From: Bradyrhizobium sp. CB1650
GTDB lineage: Bacteria > Pseudomonadota > Alphaproteobacteria > Rhizobiales > Xanthobacteraceae
Reading direction: 5' to 3'
Length of the DNA: 64,000 nt
Assembly: GCF_029761915.1 (NCBI RefSeq)
Contig: NZ_CP121695.1
Coordinates: 1 to 64,000 of the forward strand
Numbering within the stretch: the stretch's first letter is position 1; each line of letters begins with the position of its first letter. Positions 39,046 to 47,595 of this stretch are shown piece after piece. Position numbers and translations under genes: made by a program. The notes under the pieces are model-generated. The model did no database searches. It was not told the origin of the DNA and was given only the letters and a program-made list of their open reading frames with translations.

Positions 39046-39239
39046 CAGGCCGCGTCCAGTGTCCGCTGCGGGTCGCGCTGCACGGACGCACGCCGCAGCC
39101 GGCCGGCTTCGTCACCATGGCACCTTGGACACCTGAACCGGATATCCGGCTGCGCGGATGACGTCCGCTGCAGGTTCGCGGCCATGGGCCAGGCGCCGCA
39201 GCGGGGGCATTTTTCCAAGAGGGTCTCGGTTTCGATCAT
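39045..39239 (-). CDS. Small double-CxxC zinc-ribbon protein (64 aa)
   Basis: MIETETLLEKCPRCGAWPMA and FRCPRCHGDEAGRLRR provide a Cys4 ribbon. Overlaps the next gene at 39045. The frame stays open upstream but that part is not protein-like. Confidence 0.6.
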   Translation of the reverse strand: MIETETLLEKCPRCGAWPMAANLQRTSSAQPDIRFRCPRCHGDEAGRLRRASVQRDPQRTLDAA

Positions 39240-39434
39240 CGTGACGGCTCCTTCAAGGCGAGCCCCCAAGCTTGCGAACGGCCTGGACTTGCACAGGTTC
39301 CAGCCTCGGCGCCTCTCCTCGATATCTGCCGGCGAAACCGTTCTCGACGGCAGATCCATTCGTGAACCAACAATCGCTCCTGCCGTTGTGCCGGCATCCG
39401 GACGCCCTCGAGTGCGTGCATTGAAACGACAACC

Positions 39435-39650
39435 ATGAAGACCTACTCGCACCAGCATCTCGATCCAGCCGGCACGTGGGAGCGGACCTATCTCGAGTCG
39501 CTGATCCGCGAGGATTTCGAGCGATGCCATCCCGGTGAGACGCTGGACGATCTCAAGCGGCGAGCGTCCTTTTCGAGAGAGGACCGAGGCCTGCTGCGGG
39601 ACTGGATGGCCGTCGCGGCGGCGCGCGCCGCGGCAGCAACGCGCGGCTAA
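39435..39650 (+). CDS. Small hypothetical protein (71 aa)
   Basis: MKTYSHQHLDPAGTWERTYL then ESLIREDFERCHPGETLDDL and a basic Ala-rich end. Typical of short conserved proteins of this genus; no function known. It lies just before the convergent response-regulator gene. Confidence 0.55.
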   Translation: MKTYSHQHLDPAGTWERTYLESLIREDFERCHPGETLDDLKRRASFSREDRGLLRDWMAVAAARAAAATRG

Positions 39651-39722
39651 AGGAGCGCGCGGGCAAGCCACGATCCGCTGCCACCCTTATGGGCTCGATC
39701 AAGGGATCGGAAATTCACAAGT

Positions 39723-40103
39723 TCAAGCCGCCCCGCTATCGAGCAGCTGCGAGACGGCGGCAGCCAATTGCGCCGGCGCAAAGGGCTTCTGAATCAGGAC
39801 GCTGCCGTCGACGCCCTGCGATTGCCAGTCAGGCGCGCCGGCGCTCGTCATGTAGACCACAGGAAAGCCAGGCGTGATCTCCCTGATCTGGCGCGCCAGC
39901 TCCCAGCCGCTGATGCCGTCACCCAGGTTGACGTCGGTCAGCAGGACCCGACATCCCTCGCGGCCATCGCGAAACGTGGACAGGGCCGCCTCGCCCGAAT
40001 GGACCGAGCAGGCCTCGAAACCGCCGTCGGACAAGGCGTCCTCGACGAAGCTGGCGATGAGAGCCTCATCCTCCACGACCAGAACACGAACGGAATCACT
40101 CAC
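39723..40103 (-). CDS. Single-domain response regulator
   Basis: 126-residue receiver domain starting at GTG (VSDSVRVLVVEDEAL) with GAGAGTTGAAA upstream. The phospho-Asp lies in VLLTDVNLGDG, the conserved Thr in YMTSAG and the Lys in IQKPFAP. There is no output domain, so it probably relays phosphate or regulates a partner. No cognate kinase is adjacent; the nearest is the broken one at 18.5 kb. Confidence 0.88.
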   Translation of the reverse strand: MSDSVRVLVVEDEALIASFVEDALSDGGFEACSVHSGEAALSTFRDGREGCRVLLTDVNLGDGISGWELARQIREITPGFPVVYMTSAGAPDWQSQGVDGSVLIQKPFAPAQLAAAVSQLLDSGAA

Positions 40104-40174
40104 TTTCAACTCTCCTCGGCGATCATCCCTGATCGTCGACCGGCGGTGGTGCGTCGCCAGAGTGTCGTCCCGCC

Positions 40175-40540
40175 TCAGGCCACCGGCACACCGTAGTAGG
40201 CGTTCACGGAGCGCGTGGTCGCGGGGTCGCTCCAATTCCAACTGCTCTCGTCGGCGTATTTGGGAGCGCCGCGGAGCTGGTCCTGGGTGATGCCGGTGAC
40301 GTAGCCGCCGAGGTTGGTGTCGTATTTCAACGCCTGCCAGGGCAGCGGATAGTGATCGTCGCCGATGCCAAGCAGGCCGCCGAAGCTGAGCACCGCGTAC
40401 GACACCTTGCCGCTGACCTTGTCGATCATCACGCGCTCGATGTAACCGACCTTTTCCCCGTCGGCCCCGTACACGTTCGTGCCCTCGACCTTGTCGCTTC
40501 CGATGAGGCTAAACGTCTCGCGATCTTCCATAGTCGCCAT
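40175..40540 (-). CDS. PRC-barrel domain protein
   Basis: 121 residues, MATMEDRETFSLIGSDKVEG, with the PRC core GADGEKVGYIERVMIDKVSG and LPWQALKYD. PRC-barrel stress proteins of this length are common in rhizobia. A sigma-EcfG-type promoter lies at 40572-40596, 31 bp upstream of the ATG. Confidence 0.88.
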   Translation of the reverse strand: MATMEDRETFSLIGSDKVEGTNVYGADGEKVGYIERVMIDKVSGKVSYAVLSFGGLLGIGDDHYPLPWQALKYDTNLGGYVTGITQDQLRGAPKYADESSWNWSDPATTRSVNAYYGVPVA

Positions 40541-40571
40541 GATGACCTCCTGGATGTTGTCTTCGGAAGTC

Positions 40572-40596
40572 AACGGGGCCACTTTGGCTCCGTTCC
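40572..40596 (-). promoter_or_regulatory. Sigma-EcfG-type promoter for PRC-barrel gene
   Basis: On the minus strand: GGAAC (40596-40592), 16-bp spacer, CGTT (40575-40572). This matches the general-stress GGAAC-N16/17-CGTT consensus of alphaproteobacteria. Confidence 0.65.
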
Positions 40597-40685
40597 TGGC
40601 AGGTGCCGAGGCTAAACTTGATCTCCCGGGCATCGGATGAGGTGGCCGCGATACCGGTCCGGAAGAGATGGCAGAGGGCGCGAAG

Positions 40686-40877
40686 ATGGAACTGACCGAT
40701 CTGGAGCGCGATTTTCTGAGGAAGCTCCTCGGCGAATCCTGGGTTAGCCCGCCGACGTTCGACCACGAAATTGTGGCGCGGCTCCTGGAGCTGGGTCTGG
40801 TGGAAACCGAACCGCTTCCGTCCGGAGATATCGAGTACCGCGTCACCGACGCCGGTCGGGCGGCGGCGACCGCGTAA
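40686..40877 (+). CDS. Small winged-helix-like protein (63 aa)
   Basis: MELTDLERDFLRKLLGESWV then ARLLELGLVETEPLPSGDIEYRVT, the classic wing of a small MarR/PadR-like fold. It could be a small transcriptional modulator. The ATG at 40686 is preferred to one 18 nt upstream. The remaining gap up to the CsbD terminator has no gene. Confidence 0.55.
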   Translation: MELTDLERDFLRKLLGESWVSPPTFDHEIVARLLELGLVETEPLPSGDIEYRVTDAGRAAATA

Positions 40878-41025
40878 AACACAGATCGGCCGGTCCAGCG
40901 ATTTCGCAATTGAAGTTCGGGACGAGCACTGGCCGCTATTCCAAGCTGCCGTTGTTTTCGCGTTCAAAAGGCCCATGAGGTAAGGCCGTCTGCACTCTGC
41001 CCGACGGACCAGTAGAAAAGAAAAA

Positions 41026-41050
41026 GGCCGCCCGGAGGCGGCCAGTTTTT
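41026..41050. terminator. Bidirectional intrinsic terminator
   Basis: Stem GGCCGCC/GGCGGCC with a CGGA loop (41026-41043), preceded by an A run and followed by a T run, so it works in both directions. It ends the minus-strand CsbD transcript, 18 bp after that stop. Confidence 0.85.
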
Positions 41051-41067
41051 GATCTTCCGTCTTCTGC

Positions 41068-41265
41068 TTATTTCTTGAGGGCGTCTGCGGCGTCCCGCGC
41101 TGCATCCTTGACATCTCCCGCAGCGTTGTGGGCGGATCCCTTGGCCTTATCGATCTTGCCCTCAGTTTCCAGGTCCTTGTCGCCAGTGAGCTTGCCGGCA
41201 CCTTCTTTGATGGCGCCTTTTGCCTTGTCGGCAGCGCCCTTCACGTGTTCTCGGTCCATGATCAT
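41068..41265 (-). CDS. CsbD family stress protein
   Basis: 65 residues, MIMDREHVKGAADKAKGAIK, with the CsbD repeats KGAADKAKGAIKEGAGKLTG and KGSAHNAAGDVKDAARDAA. Small, highly charged stress protein of unknown mechanism. A start 6 nt further on (MDREHV) is equally likely. It has its own sigma-EcfG-type promoter and terminator. Confidence 0.88.
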   Translation of the reverse strand: MIMDREHVKGAADKAKGAIKEGAGKLTGDKDLETEGKIDKAKGSAHNAAGDVKDAARDAADALKK

Positions 41266-41295
41266 GTTCCTTTGCTGTCCGGACAACCATCACCC

Positions 41296-41321
41296 AACGA
41301 AAGTCGTTGCGCAGACGTTCC
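41296..41321 (-). promoter_or_regulatory. Sigma-EcfG-type promoter for CsbD gene
   Basis: GGAAC (41321-41317), 17-bp spacer, CGTT (41299-41296) on the minus strand; ends about 30 bp before the CsbD start. The rest of the 286-bp gap to 41552 holds no gene that I can support. Confidence 0.7.
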
Positions 41322-41551
41322 TCGGAGACCATCGGCGAGATAACGCCCCCTCGAATTGACGTCCGCTCGGTGAGGCATAGCGGACTAGATCTGCTCATCT
41401 TCAGTCTTCGCCTTCTGACCCCCCATTAGCGGACATGCGCGGGACCAAGGCCGAGGGCCTGCTTTAGACGTCAAGGCAGAGGGGCAGATGCTACGGGGTT
41501 GATCTCGGCTATTCAGGCGGCGACAATGGAGTAGGCCTCGAGGTCCGCTGG

Positions 41552-42877
41552 ATGACTGACTTCAAGCTGCCAGAGACGCGGTATGCCCAGAGCGGCGACG
41601 TTAGCATCGCCTATCAAGTAATGGGCGACGGGCCGATTGACCTGATTTTGGTTCCCGGCTTCATCTCACACATCGAATTTCAGCACGAATTGCCAGGATA
41701 TACCGCTTTTCTGCGGCGGCTCGCGGGATTCGCCCGGGTCGTGACTTTCGATAAGCGCGGACAAGGGATGTCGGACCGGATATCGGGTGCGCCGACGCTC
41801 GAAGTGCGTATGGACGATGTCCGGGCCGTCATGGATACCATCGGCTCCAGGCGCGCGGCGCTTGTCGGGTTCTCCGAAGGTGGTTGCATGAGTGTCCTGT
41901 TCGGCGCGACATACCCTGAGCGCGTGTCGCACCTAGTTCTGACGGGTTGTTTCAGCCGATCCGCGGACCGTCTCTCAGATGAGGCGTGGGAAGCACGCTT
42001 CGAGCAGATCCTAAGGCTGTGGGGTACCGGCGATCTGACTAAGACCATCGCTCCGAGCGAGGCGGTCGATCCGGCTGTGATCGCGCAATATGCCAAGTGG
42101 GAGCGGTTGGCGAGTAGTCCCGGCGCACTGCGAACACTCCTACGGCTCAACCGCCAGATCGACGTCACCGCGATCCTGCCGACGTTGCAGGTGCCGACGC
42201 TCGTGTTGCACAGCAAAGCCGATCTCCAAGTGCCGGTCAATCTCGGCCGAAAGCTCGCCGCCGCGATTTCGGGCGCCAGATACATCGAATATCCCAGTGG
42301 CGACCACGCGGTCTGGACCGCCAACAATGAAGCCGTCCCCGGAGATATCGAGGAGTTCGTCACCGGCCGCCGCGATCATGGCACGGTTGAGTTCGAGCGA
42401 GTGCTCGCGACCGTGCTATTCACCGATATTGTTGACTCCACCCGCAGAGCGACTGCGATGGGCGACGAGCGCTGGCTTCGGCTGCTCGGCAATCACGATC
42501 AGATTGCAAGAGAAATTGTCGGTAAGCACCGCGGCAATCTGGTGAAGAGCACTGGTGATGGCGTTCTCGCGACCTTCGACGGTCCTGGACGAGCGGTGCG
42601 CTGCGCCCTCGCCTTTGGCTCGGCGGCGAAACAGATCGGGCTCTCCGTTCGCGCCGGCCTGCACACCGGGGAAATCGAGATCAGAGGCAATGACATTGGT
42701 GGCATCGCCGTGCACGGGGCCGCGCGCGTCATGTCGCATTGCGGATCCGACGAAGTTCTGGTGTCGCGCGTGGTCACGGACCTCGTCGCCGGAGCCGGGC
42801 TGAAATTCGCAGAGCGCGGTTCTTACGAACTCAAAGGACTGCCCGGGAAGTGGGATCTGTTTTCTGTGAGCGGATAA
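41552..42877 (+). CDS. Alpha/beta hydrolase fused to class III nucleotidyl cyclase
   Basis: 441 residues. The N-terminal part (about 10-265) is an alpha/beta hydrolase with VTFDKRGQGMSD, nucleophile elbow GFSEGG and a late His in PSGDHAVW. The C-terminal part (about 280-440) is a class III cyclase domain: VLFTDIVDSTRRATAMGDERW with metal-binding Asp residues, STGDGVLATFDGP and LHTGEIEIRG. This fusion is widespread in Bradyrhizobium. The hydrolase may sense a small molecule and control cAMP formation; that is inferred. Confidence 0.9.
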   Translation: MTDFKLPETRYAQSGDVSIAYQVMGDGPIDLILVPGFISHIEFQHELPGYTAFLRRLAGFARVVTFDKRGQGMSDRISGAPTLEVRMDDVRAVMDTIGSRRAALVGFSEGGCMSVLFGATYPERVSHLVLTGCFSRSADRLSDEAWEARFEQILRLWGTGDLTKTIAPSEAVDPAVIAQYAKWERLASSPGALRTLLRLNRQIDVTAILPTLQVPTLVLHSKADLQVPVNLGRKLAAAISGARYIEYPSGDHAVWTANNEAVPGDIEEFVTGRRDHGTVEFERVLATVLFTDIVDSTRRATAMGDERWLRLLGNHDQIAREIVGKHRGNLVKSTGDGVLATFDGPGRAVRCALAFGSAAKQIGLSVRAGLHTGEIEIRGNDIGGIAVHGAARVMSHCGSDEVLVSRVVTDLVAGAGLKFAERGSYELKGLPGKWDLFSVSG

Positions 42878-43153
42878 GTTATCGAAACCGCAAGCCGCTT
42901 TTTGGCTCCTTAGCAGGCATGGACTCCGGACGTCAGCTTCTCGCCTGTTTGAGTTTTCAGCTGCAACCCGGGCAGATTGGAGGAACGATAATCCTGCTGC
43001 CCCATTGACCTGCAGGGACCGTCGCCCGCCGTTGAACTACGGCGCCTGTCGCGGATAGCCAAAGGTCTCACGACCCGCTGTTCAGAACTAGCGCTCGCGA
43101 GGATAGCCAAAGGCGGCGGCCTCCGGAATCTCGGTGTTCTCGCAGGCACGTGC

Positions 43154-43621
43154 TTATCTGCCCCTCAGCGAGAGGCTGATCCGCGTTACGATGTCGTCCC
43201 ACTCGCGCTCTTCGCTCGCCGGGTAGTTGATCAGGACGCAGTGAATCAATCCGCTCGCGAAGTTGCACCGGTCGTACCAGACCTTGTCGCCCTTATAGCT
43301 GGACACCGCAAAGAACCGAGGCGTCGTTCGCTTGTACTGAATGCGCGCAGGCGGACGCTTCTTTGCGAGGAATGCAGCAGGTGAATCGTTCGAGACGTTG
43401 GGTGCGGCCTGGATCGTAAGGTCGGCTCTCCCATCCGCGGTCCGAAATCGCTGTCCGTAGCCGTCCGGCCGGCCCGCTTCTTCGGTAAAGATCGAGGCCG
43501 GAAAGTCGACGGAGGTACCTGTCTGCGGGATGGAATAGGTCGTCCATCTCACCGGTTGCGCCGAGACTGCTGAGGTCGAGGCGGCAAGTCCAAGAACGAG
43601 CGCCGACACTGCCGATTTCAT
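43154..43621 (-). CDS. Exported hypothetical protein (155 aa)
   Basis: Starts MKSAVSALVLGLAASTSAVSA, a clear signal peptide, then a beta-rich domain with SVDFPASIF, RPDGYGQRF and a pair of Cys (DRCNF, IHCVL). Probable periplasmic protein with one disulfide. No family named. An upstream ATG (43645) is also in frame. Confidence 0.65.
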   Translation of the reverse strand: MKSAVSALVLGLAASTSAVSAQPVRWTTYSIPQTGTSVDFPASIFTEEAGRPDGYGQRFRTADGRADLTIQAAPNVSNDSPAAFLAKKRPPARIQYKRTTPRFFAVSSYKGDKVWYDRCNFASGLIHCVLINYPASEEREWDDIVTRISLSLRGR

Positions 43622-43714
43622 CGCGTCTCCTCCCACGATCATCATGGTGCCGACGTTCGGATCGACCTCCGGCGCAAGGCGGCGTCACGACGAACCGCCC
43701 ACAGCTCCGGAAGA

Positions 43715-43942
43715 TCACTTCCGGCCCGACGGCGCCTGAGCATTCGAATCGTTCGGGTTCTTCTTGTTCGCCTCATGATGGCCGATCACGCAGCCGGCGG
43801 CAGCGCCGAGCTTGCCGTGCCCTGCCATGTGGCCGGCGACGCCTCCGACGATGGCGCCCTTGATGTAGCCCTTCGCGTCCGCGCCGGTGGCCGATGCCAG
43901 CGCCATTGCGGCTACGCATGCCGCCGTGAAGATCCATTTCAT
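43715..43942 (-). CDS. Secreted glycine-zipper small protein (copy 2)
   Basis: 75 residues with signal peptide MKWIFTAACVAAMALASATG and the zipper GAIVGGVAGHMAGHGKLGAA, nearly the same as copy 1 at 21838-22062. The signal-peptide halves differ more than the mature parts, as expected for an old duplication. Confidence 0.65.
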   Translation of the reverse strand: MKWIFTAACVAAMALASATGADAKGYIKGAIVGGVAGHMAGHGKLGAAAGCVIGHHEANKKNPNDSNAQAPSGRK

Positions 43943-44158
43943 GAGCGTTCTCCGGGCCCGGTTTCTGCGAGATCAATTCGATCCGGCGGCCGTCGTTCCG
44001 CTGCGGGCACGTTCCTGACTGCAGCTCCGCGATATCGCTCATCGGCAGCGAAGCCGGCCTCGCCGGCGAGAGCCGCCACCCAGCGCCGCACCAAGGAGCA
44101 AGTCGCCGGCCTCCGAGTTTCCCTCTGTTGGACCAAGTCGTTCACGTTCGGAGAGGTC

Positions 44159-44839
44159 ATGCGCGCGGTCAAGGAGAGCAAACGGTCCAGGAGGTCCCGC
44201 TTCCTCCGCGACGCGATGGTCGACGTGCAGATTGCCAGCCGCGGCATCCGCAGCAGGCGGGTCCTGCTGGCGATGCGGCAGGTCCCCCGCGAGATCTTCC
44301 TCGATCGGCGGTTCGCGGAAGCCGCGTATGAAGACAGCGCCGTGCCGATCCCGAAGGGGCAGACCATCTCTCAGCCCTACATCGTCGCCAGGATTCTCGA
44401 GGCCGCCGCGATCGCCAAGTCGGACCGAGTGCTGGAGATCGGCGCGGGTTCGGGTTATCTGGCGGCGCTCGCCGCTAAGCTCGGGCGGGAGGTTTGCGCG
44501 CTCGAGCGCCATGAAGCATTGGTGCAGCGCGCCCGATCGCGCCTTCGGCATCTCGGATGCCGCAACGTGGATCTGCGTCAGGGCGACGGGACCGCAGGAT
44601 GGCCGGATGGCGGCGAGTTCGACGTGATCCTGGTGTCGGCCGCCGGCGCGCAGACGCCCGCGGCTCTCAAGTTTCAACTGGCTCCGTCGGGACGACTTCT
44701 GATCCCGCTCGGCGATCCTGACGGTGTGCAGTGGCTGACGAAGCTGACACGCGGACCGGACGATCGTTTCGTCGAGGAAAGGATAGAGGAGGTCCGCTTC
44801 GTTCCTCTTGTCGCCGGCGACGAGCCGCGGAAGCCATGA
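44159..44839 (+). CDS. Protein-L-isoaspartate O-methyltransferase-like
   Basis: 226 residues from MRAVKESKRSRRSRFLRDAM. The SAM-binding motif VLEIGAGSGYLAALAA and the entry PKGQTISQPYIVARILEAA are typical PCMT features. The in-frame extension upstream to 43775 covers other DNA and is unlikely. PCMTs repair damaged aspartyl residues; this branch is short and its target may differ. Confidence 0.9.
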   Translation: MRAVKESKRSRRSRFLRDAMVDVQIASRGIRSRRVLLAMRQVPREIFLDRRFAEAAYEDSAVPIPKGQTISQPYIVARILEAAAIAKSDRVLEIGAGSGYLAALAAKLGREVCALERHEALVQRARSRLRHLGCRNVDLRQGDGTAGWPDGGEFDVILVSAAGAQTPAALKFQLAPSGRLLIPLGDPDGVQWLTKLTRGPDDRFVEERIEEVRFVPLVAGDEPRKP

Positions 44840-45002
44840 TGGCCGGCTTTGGCTTGTGGCGTAAATCGCGCAGCATGTGAAACTGGTCGCTTGGCTTATC
44901 TGTCGGCGCTCCTGAACTGAGTCCAGCGCGGCCCAATAGGGCAGATCTCCCCGAAAAGGCGGTGAATCGCCCGAGTCTTCGGTTACCTCAAGGGCCGATT
45001 CC

Positions 45003-45944
45003 GTGCCACACAGGTCACCCGATATCAAATCTCCCGGCAACGAGATGTCGACGAACCAGATGGATCTGGAAGCGATGGCTGAGGCGCTGGCCCGGTCGCC
45101 CGACTACCGGGTGCTTCGTCGCCTGGTCGCTCGGCCGCCGTACATCCCAGCCATCGGCCAAGAGGTCAGGACCGGAATTTTGCTCGACACCGAAACGACG
45201 GGCCTCGATCACGCCAGGGATGAGATCATCGAGCTCGGGATGGTCAAGTTCGACTACACGGGGGACGGGCGGATCGTCGGCGTCCGCGACACGTTCTCCG
45301 CCTTCAACGAGCCGAGTGCGTCGATCTCCCCGGAAGTGACGGCACTCACCGGCATCACCGACGAAGTGGTGGCCGGACACAAATTCGACGATGCCGCTGT
45401 GAACGCCTTCGTTGACGATTCGGTGGTCGTGGTTATCGCGCACAACAGCGGGTTCGATCGGAAATTTGCCGAGCGCTACTGGCCCGTGTTCGAACATAAG
45501 GCCTGGGGCTGCAGCATGAGCGAGATCGACTGGCGCAAGCACGGCTTCGTGGGCTCGCAGCTCGGTTATCTGCTGAACGGCGCCGGCTTCTTCCACCAGG
45601 CACACCGGGCGGTCGACGACTGCCACGCACTGTTGGAGGTTCTCGCTTTCGAATTGCCGACAACGGGCTCGCCGGCGCTGGCGCTCCTGCTCGAGACGGC
45701 ACGACGGAAGACCCTGCGGGTCTGGGCGGAGCAGTCGCCGTTCGAACTCAAGGACTCGTTGAAACGCCGCGGCTATCGCTGGAACGACGGCAGCGACGGT
45801 CGACCGAAGTCCTGGTACATCGACGTTGCCGAGGCCGCGTTCGCCGACGAGATCGCGTTTCTGCGGACCGAGATCTATTTCCGCGACGCCGATCCGCGGG
45901 TCCAGGAATTGACCGCCTTCTCCCGCTTCTCGGCGAGGATCTGA
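45003..45944 (+). CDS. DEDDh 3'-5' exonuclease (DnaQ-like)
   Basis: 313 residues (or 299 if the ATG at 45045 is used). Exonuclease motifs are in order: LLDTETTGLDH (D, E), IAHNSGFDRKF (D) and HRAVDDCHALL (H, D). The C-terminal part resembles a nucleotide-recognising extension with WNDGSDGRPKSWYI. Probably acts in proofreading, repair or RNA trimming. The short spacing to the next gene suggests co-transcription. Confidence 0.9.
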   Translation: MPHRSPDIKSPGNEMSTNQMDLEAMAEALARSPDYRVLRRLVARPPYIPAIGQEVRTGILLDTETTGLDHARDEIIELGMVKFDYTGDGRIVGVRDTFSAFNEPSASISPEVTALTGITDEVVAGHKFDDAAVNAFVDDSVVVVIAHNSGFDRKFAERYWPVFEHKAWGCSMSEIDWRKHGFVGSQLGYLLNGAGFFHQAHRAVDDCHALLEVLAFELPTTGSPALALLLETARRKTLRVWAEQSPFELKDSLKRRGYRWNDGSDGRPKSWYIDVAEAAFADEIAFLRTEIYFRDADPRVQELTAFSRFSARI

Positions 45945-46017
45945 CGTGCAACATTCACATCGCGCGCGCCCTATCGGCCCGATTCGGGCTATGCCGAGCA
46001 ACCAAGGATTAAAAAGG

Positions 46018-46272
46018 ATGGCGTTCACGCTGAACGAAGCATTCCGAGTGCTGCGCGCGCGGGGTGTAACCGAAATGAAGGTCAGCCTCCCGGAGAACGA
46101 GATCGTCGAGGGGCCGGCCGATGGCTGGGCCTACTATAGCTACGGAAAGGAATTCTATTTCTGCGTCGACGGCAACGGCAATGTAGTCGGCGGCCAGAAA
46201 GGTTTCGAAGAGCAGCTGAGCGTGCTGAGAGCGAAGAAACCCACGGCGGTCCGAGCGAATTCCAAGACTTGA
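46018..46272 (+). CDS. Hypothetical protein (84 aa)
   Basis: MAFTLNEAFRVLRARGVTEM then a beta-rich core DGWAYYSYGKEFYFCVDGNG and a short basic tail. The frame is open 72 nt further upstream but the ATG at 46018 gives the natural protein. No family recognised. Confidence 0.55.
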   Translation: MAFTLNEAFRVLRARGVTEMKVSLPENEIVEGPADGWAYYSYGKEFYFCVDGNGNVVGGQKGFEEQLSVLRAKKPTAVRANSKT

Positions 46273-46338
46273 TCGTGCTCGAAGCGGACTCGCCCCGAGG
46301 TCGATCATGGTTGCGGCCGCGAGCGACGTTCTGGGGCG

Positions 46339-47595
46339 CTATCCAGCGACCGCTCCTGTCTTTCGTTCACCAGTGCGAGCCCAGAGTAGGGCGAGCGGCC
46401 CCACCGAACTCCCGACAGCGAGCACGATGAATACCAGCAACCATCCGCCCGCGCTCTGGGGGCCGCCGGCGAGGTCGAGCGCCACGCCCGTTCCCCAGGC
46501 TCCGGCGGCCGAGAGCCCGAAGCCGACGGTGGAGTGAAGCGCCATGGTGGCGCCCCGATGATCTCGGGTAGCCGCGGCCGACATGCCGGCGGTCAGCGCG
46601 CCGGAATCCGCGGGCACGGTGAGTGCGTACGCGAGCAGCAGGAGCGCGAGGACCCAAGCCGGCGCGCTCACGTTCGCCCCAAGGAGCAGAGCTACCGCTG
46701 CCGACGCGATCATCACGATCGTGATGGCGCGGTGCCGTCCGAACTTCAGCGCAGCCTCGTTGCCCAAGATGCTGGCTGGCATGGACAGGATGGCGAAGAA
46801 GAAGCTCACCATGACAGGCGAGAGCCACGAAGAGGCGCCCTGATGGCCGATTACGAAAGTCCAGAATCCGACGAGCCAGGTCCGGATGCCGTAAAGCTCG
46901 AAGCAATGAGCCCCGTAGCCGAGGATGTAACCGAGCGCCTCGCGGTTCGCGAGGACCGGCTTGAAATCCAGGAGGCGCCCCCGCCTTGGCGCCGGCCGGC
47001 GAGTGTCCATCAGGAGGCATGCGATCACCATCGCGATCGGTCCTGCGCCGGTGAGCACGAACGCCCAGCGCCAACCCCGGCCGTCCGCGATCACTTGAGC
47101 GGCGAGGAAGGAAATTCCAACCCCGAGCGAGAAGCTCGACGTGTAGAGCGTGACCGCCCGCGACGTGTCGCCGGCCGGCAAGCGGTCGGTGAGAGCCTTG
47201 AGCCCAGGCATATAGGCGCCGGCGAAGCCGAGACCCGCGAGCGACCAGATGGCCATACCTGACCAGAAACCGACTGCGAACAGACCGAACGCGATGGTCG
47301 CGATACCGCTGACCACGGAGCCGCACAGGAGGACAAGACGGGCATCGATCCGGTCTGTGAGCGTGGTCAGCACAGGGACCGCAAGCATGTAGCCGAACGC
47401 GTAACCGCTGGCGAGCAGGCCGCCTTCGGCGGCGCTCAGGCCCCAGGCCGGCATGAGGTGTTGAGCGAGGTTGGCCGATAGGGCGACGTGCGGCAGCAAG
47501 TTGCCGACTTGGCCGATGCACATGGCCGCGATCAGCGGCCAGCCGAAGAGGCTACGAATTTTGCCCTCCCACCTGGACCGGCTGTGATGTCGCAT
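46339..47595 (-). CDS. MFS transporter (distal gene of arsenic-type operon)
   Basis: 418 residues with twelve hydrophobic segments; the cytoplasmic loop motif TDRIDARLVLL after the second helix is a major-facilitator trait. It starts inside the end of the upstream MFS gene (overlap of 44 bp). Being third after the flavoprotein, it is probably part of the arsenic response, but the substrate is unknown. Confidence 0.85.
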   Translation of the reverse strand: MRHHSRSRWEGKIRSLFGWPLIAAMCIGQVGNLLPHVALSANLAQHLMPAWGLSAAEGGLLASGYAFGYMLAVPVLTTLTDRIDARLVLLCGSVVSGIATIAFGLFAVGFWSGMAIWSLAGLGFAGAYMPGLKALTDRLPAGDTSRAVTLYTSSFSLGVGISFLAAQVIADGRGWRWAFVLTGAGPIAMVIACLLMDTRRPAPRRGRLLDFKPVLANREALGYILGYGAHCFELYGIRTWLVGFWTFVIGHQGASSWLSPVMVSFFFAILSMPASILGNEAALKFGRHRAITIVMIASAAVALLLGANVSAPAWVLALLLLAYALTVPADSGALTAGMSAAATRDHRGATMALHSTVGFGLSAAGAWGTGVALDLAGGPQSAGGWLLVFIVLAVGSSVGPLALLWARTGERKTGAVAG

